DNA from: a bacterium
GTDB taxonomy: Bacteria > Ratteibacteria > UBA8468 > B48-G9 > JAFGKM01
Length of the DNA: 7,851 bases
Assembly: GCA_029548585.1 (NCBI GenBank)
Contig: JAKPNC010000193.1
Coordinates: 1-7,851, forward strand
Direction: 5' to 3'
The notes under the pieces are model-generated. The model worked only from the letters and a program-made list of their open reading frames with translations, was not told the DNA's origin and searched no databases. The stretch's first letter is position 1. Each line of letters begins with the position of its first letter. Shown here in pieces: positions 6,907 to 7,851 of the stretch. Both the position numbers and the translations under genes were made by a program.

Positions 6907-6981
6907 ATGAACAAGAATGCTGGCGGAAAATTTTTTGCTGGATGAGGACAGGCAGATATAACGCCCGATGAACCTGTATTA
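6907..6981 (+). pseudogene. 5' remnant of a third ceramidase-like paralogue
   Basis: Starting 27 bases after paralogue 2, the sequence reads MNKNAGGKFFAG-stop-GQADITPDEPVL, matching the first 25 residues of both intact paralogues. The conserved Trp13 codon (TGG) is TGA at 6943-6945. The first codons are closest to paralogue 2, while 6958-6981 is identical over 24 bases to paralogue 1 (3837-3860), so the fragment looks chimeric or gene-converted. Homology ends abruptly at 6982; the frame then continues without resemblance to a TGA at 7063-7065. The spacer before it (from TGGAAGTAGTT) also resembles the spacer between paralogues 1 and 2, so the duplicated unit included the intergenic region. 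The ribosome-binding site seen before paralogue 2 has decayed here. It cannot encode a functional hydrolase. Confidence 0.85.
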
Positions 6982-7074
6982 AACCCTCATGCAAGCGGCG
7001 GGATATTGCATAAACATTTCGGTTATCATTTAAAAGACTCCCCTCATCTTAATCTTCTCTTTTGAGGACAGAGG

Positions 7075-7337
7075 AGCAATAATGGGGGTATAAATACTAT
7101 TAAGACCATTGAAAGACTGAGAGAAAGACTGCTCAGGGCATGGCCAGGTTTGTCAGAACGCCGGGATAGCTTCTGCCGATAAATACATGGATAAGAGTGA
7201 CTACGAAGCGGCAAGAAAGGAATACATGAAACTTAAAGAGATGAAGTCGGTGGAATACAGCAGGGAGATAGCTGTTGTTTAATATTGCAGAAATCTACAG
7301 ACTGGAGATGGATTATGCCAATGCCCCCAGGATATAA
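7075..7337 (+). pseudogene. Probable decayed coding sequence in three frames
   Basis: The gene-free stretch 6982-7392 contains consecutive protein-like segments that switch frame. One is GGINTIKTIERLRERLLR in the first frame (from about 7087; open to TAA at 7180). The next is ADKYMDKSDYEAARKEY with its continuation to TAA at 7280-7282; its only ATG is at 7187 and would give 31 residues. The last is NIAEIYRLEMDYANAPRI in a third frame, ending at TAA 7335-7337. The charged Y/A/K pattern of the later pieces resembles a TPR-type helical repeat, but I cannot assign a family. Two frameshifts in one ancestral gene would explain the order. Chance open stretches remain possible. The rest of the gap (7338-7392) is AT-rich and shows nothing recognisable. 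Confidence 0.35.
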
Positions 7338-7392
7338 AAATAGCAAGTCAGAATTCAGAGTAAAAACAGTTATTTAAAAAGTTTAATGGAGA

Positions 7393-7851
7393 ATGTCAGT
7401 TTATAAAAGTCAAATGAACAATATCGATAATATAGATATTTTTTTAACACGTGCGATGAAGCAACTATGCGGTATTGAGCGCTCCAATAAACAAGTAAAA
7501 GTGCTTGATTTTGGATGTGGGCAGGGGAATTTGGTTGATGCGTTGATTCAGAGAGGATTCGATGCTTATGGTTGTGATATTGAAAATTATTGGCAAATAT
7601 CTAAACAAGAAGTATTAAAAACGATTATCAAGAGTCCTTACCAATTGCCATTTGATACCAATGCCTTCGATTTTGTCGTAAGCACAAGCGTACTTGAACA
7701 CGCTCAAAATAAGAAGGAATGTTTTAGAGAAATTCACAGGGTATTAAAACCCGGCGGCTATTCAATGCACTTATATCCGGGAAAATGGTACATACCTTAT
7801 GAACCTCATATCTATGTTCCTTTGCTAAACTTTTTTTATCCATATTACCCG
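7393..7851 (+). CDS. Class I SAM-dependent methyltransferase, 5' part (truncated by window end)
   Basis: The first 153 codons of a methyltransferase that runs off the right edge. Motif I is VLDFGCGQGN (37-46), the SAM-binding glycine loop. AYGCDI (58-63) carries the acidic residue after strand 2 that contacts the ribose. YQLPFDTNAFDFVVSTSVLEH (83-103) and EIHRVLKPGGY (113-123) are the post-motifs typical of the Methyltransf_11/UbiE-like group. The acceptor substrate cannot be told; such genes are frequent in surface-polysaccharide and secondary-metabolite regions. The start is uncertain: the ATG at 7393 directly abuts a TGGAGA purine run (7387-7392), which is too close for a good ribosome-binding site, and the ATG at 7414 is an alternative without a clear site. 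The gene is strikingly AT-rich compared with purL/purQ, which suggests transferred or accessory DNA. Confidence 0.85.
   Translation, partial: MSVYKSQMNNIDNIDIFLTRAMKQLCGIERSNKQVKVLDFGCGQGNLVDALIQRGFDAYGCDIENYWQISKQEVLKTIIKSPYQLPFDTNAFDFVVSTSVLEHAQNKKECFREIHRVLKPGGYSMHLYPGKWYIPYEPHIYVPLLNFFYPYYP

Noticed and set aside
6943..6945. Recoding of TGA as tryptophan or selenocysteine in the third hydrolase copy
   Set aside because: TGA is the normal stop of purQ and of the deoxyhypusine-synthase-like gene here, all Trp codons in the paralogues are TGG, and the fragment loses homology soon after, so it is a broken gene.
7032..7066. Possible intrinsic terminator after the hydrolase array (CCTCA...TGAGG)
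   Set aside because: The stem is only about 5 bp with a loop of around 15 bases and no following T-run.
1..7851. CRISPR arrays, tRNA or rRNA genes, transposase genes
   Set aside because: No regularly spaced repeats, no cloverleaf-like sequence and no transposase motifs were seen on either strand.

Overview
This is a stretch of bacterial chromosome with every recognisable gene on the + strand. It starts inside a purine-biosynthesis operon and ends in a more AT-rich region with decayed sequence and a cut-off methyltransferase gene. The source looks like an uncultured bacterium. Three things point loosely to a Planctomycetota/Lentisphaerota/Omnitrophota-like lineage: a long PurQ (about 256 aa, the form also found in archaea and many deep-branching bacteria), a bacterial deoxyhypusine-synthase-like protein, and tandem neutral-ceramidase-like proteins. 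This is an inference from gene content, not a phylogenetic placement.

Layout. Positions 1-422 are the C-terminus of purL, overlapped by purQ (416-1186); together they encode two parts of FGAM synthase. A 151-base gap with small hairpins leads to a deoxyhypusine-synthase-like gene (1338-2327) that keeps the catalytic lysine but has Tyr where the eukaryotic enzyme has two spermidine-binding Asp residues. The gap 2328-2525 holds a 124-base element bounded by imperfect inverted repeats and, further on, a 13-base perfect palindrome. An AT-richer MFS transporter gene (2526-3698) follows, then two tandem ceramidase-like paralogues (3786-5264 and 5293-6879). A third paralogue is only a 5' fragment (6907-6981) in which the conserved Trp13 codon has become TGA.

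Positions 6982-7392 carry no intact gene, only short open stretches in three frames that look like broken coding sequence. A SAM-dependent methyltransferase gene starts at 7393 and runs off the window.

How the genes may work together: purL and purQ overlap and are surely co-translated. The transporter and the two ceramidase-like hydrolases are close together (87 and 28 bases apart) and could form an uptake-plus-hydrolysis unit for an unknown amide substrate; this is inference. The most notable signal is the tandem duplication history of the hydrolases: two intact copies differing by an in-frame 29-residue indel that coincides with short direct repeats, and one dead remnant.
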